Under the pieces are notes generated by a model. It did not search any database, had not been told where the DNA came from, and was given only the letters and a program-made list of their open reading frames with translations. Below are positions 63,046 through 64,000 of a stretch of DNA of 64,000 nucleotides, piece by piece. Position 1 is the stretch's first letter, and each line of letters starts with the position of its first letter. The DNA is from Opisthorchis felineus (taxonomy: Eukaryota > Platyhelminthes > Trematoda > Opisthorchiida > Opisthorchiidae): assembly GCA_004794785.1 (NCBI GenBank), contig SJOL01006434.1:617645-681644 (forward strand), in the 5' to 3' direction. Both the position numbers and the translations under genes were made by a program.

Positions 63046-64000
63046 ATGACCGGTGGGGATTGTAGTTACAGGGGTTTTTGGGAAAAGGGACAGCGTCATA
63101 GGCGGGGGCATTATCCGATGTAGACACGGTCATCACTAAACCGGCACGGGCAGGGAGGCACAGTGACCATGCTTTTTTGGAGAGGACATCGAGCAAGATC
63201 AGATCGTTAAGATTTGAAGGTGGCGGGCAAAAAAAACAAGGGAGGGCGAAACACGGGGCTTTATGCCTGACGCACGCTAGCGTCGAAAGTCTCTTTCGCC
63301 ATGCACCACTTTTAGACTGGAGCTGATAGTAGTGCTTCGGGGACTAGTGACCATTCCCATTGAGTTCACCTTCCGTCCTATATTGTCATAGTATTGTTCA
63401 ACTCACTATTAACCTCCATGAAATCTAGTCCACCATCTAAGAAGTTCCACCCCCGCCAGCCCTAAAGTGTTTGGTTGCCCTTACCACGCCGCCTCTCCCC
63501 CTACTTACATCTTACTGTCCTTTGTCTCAGGTAGTATAATAGCATATATTGGAAATCTCAGCTTGGCTTTGATGACCAGACTACCGAGTGCAGATCCACC
63601 CCTATCCCCTCTCGTTTAACCACTTGTCTTCAGCACCCTACCTGTAGCAAGCGTTCAGTTTTTTTTCTTAAAAGACTATATCCTATCTGGTGACCCCTAT
63701 AACTCTCCAGGCCTTATTGATCTCATCCCATCTCATATTCTTCCCAAGCTTCGACCTACGGTAATACGTGCTGTGGACGTCCTTTGTGGCCGTTATCCAC
63801 TCCACCCGATCTGCGCATTACATCTGAAGGGATCCCTGACCAGAAAAAAACAAATACTACCTGCGACATTACATTGGTCTTGCTCTCCCTGCGGAATCCC
63901 CCGGAAAACCCACATCCCACTGCTCACAGAACTGCACAGCCCAGCCCAACTACATCAATCACGACGTCCGTCACGGGGCTGTACAGAAACTGAAGTATCC
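63046..64000. other. C/T-rich window end, no recognised gene
   Basis: From about 63.4 kb the plus strand turns richer in C and T and poorer in A than the rest of the window. A plus-strand frame at 63784-63993 (69 codons, Pro/Thr/Ser-rich) is open almost to the window edge and could continue beyond it. I do not recognise it. It may be an element that continues past 64000 or the start of a host gene. Confidence 0.35.

Noticed and set aside
1..64000. CRISPR arrays, bacterial operons, rRNA or intact tRNA genes
   Set aside because: No regularly spaced repeats, no packed same-strand frames with ribosome sites, no rRNA-like blocks, and tRNA-like matches do not fold into full cloverleafs.

Overview
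This window reads as a gene-poor, A+T-rich stretch of a eukaryotic nuclear genome, most likely a parasitic flatworm and probably a trematode. The evidence is the mix of degraded elements: three Penelope-like (PLE) fragments, two of which carry a GIY-YIG endonuclease, a BEL/Pao integrase, a small Ty3/gypsy element with related LTRs, a CR1-like LINE reverse transcriptase, and a tRNA-derived SINE. The taxon is inferred from family mix and general knowledge, not from a diagnostic gene. There is no bacterial-style gene packing, no rRNA gene, no intact tRNA and no CRISPR. No host protein-coding gene could be recognised; host exons too short or too divergent to see by eye cannot be excluded.

Layout. 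1-20 kb: mostly unassigned DNA with two copies of the same SINE family (about 3.26-3.43 kb, plus; 13.99-14.18 kb, minus), a piece of a gypsy LTR (17.39-17.51 kb) and small hairpins. 20.5-23.7 kb: G/T-rich unassigned sequence, then a 5'-truncated PLE whose GIY-YIG endonuclease is the best-kept reading frame of the window (minus strand). 32.2-33.2 kb: a second PLE fragment (plus), reverse-transcriptase part, broken by frameshifts and missing the block with the catalytic YxDD box. 34.9 and 36.0 kb: simple AT repeats. 38.8-40.2 kb: a BEL/Pao integrase plus DUF5641-like tail (plus), followed by a purine tract and a probable 3' LTR. 51.6-59.5 kb: the densest transposon cluster, containing a LINE relic (minus), a complete-length solo gypsy LTR (plus), a third PLE fragment of a different endonuclease subtype (plus), and a gypsy element bounded by two LTRs (minus). 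63.0 kb: a probable 3' piece of the same SINE. The last 0.6 kb is noticeably richer in C and T.

The pieces do not form a working system. Every coding remnant has stops, frameshifts, deletions or lost catalytic residues, so the window is best described as a transposon graveyard. The most informative signals are the four related gypsy LTRs at three loci, the loss of RNase H from the gypsy element, and two distinct PLE endonuclease subtypes within 32 kb.
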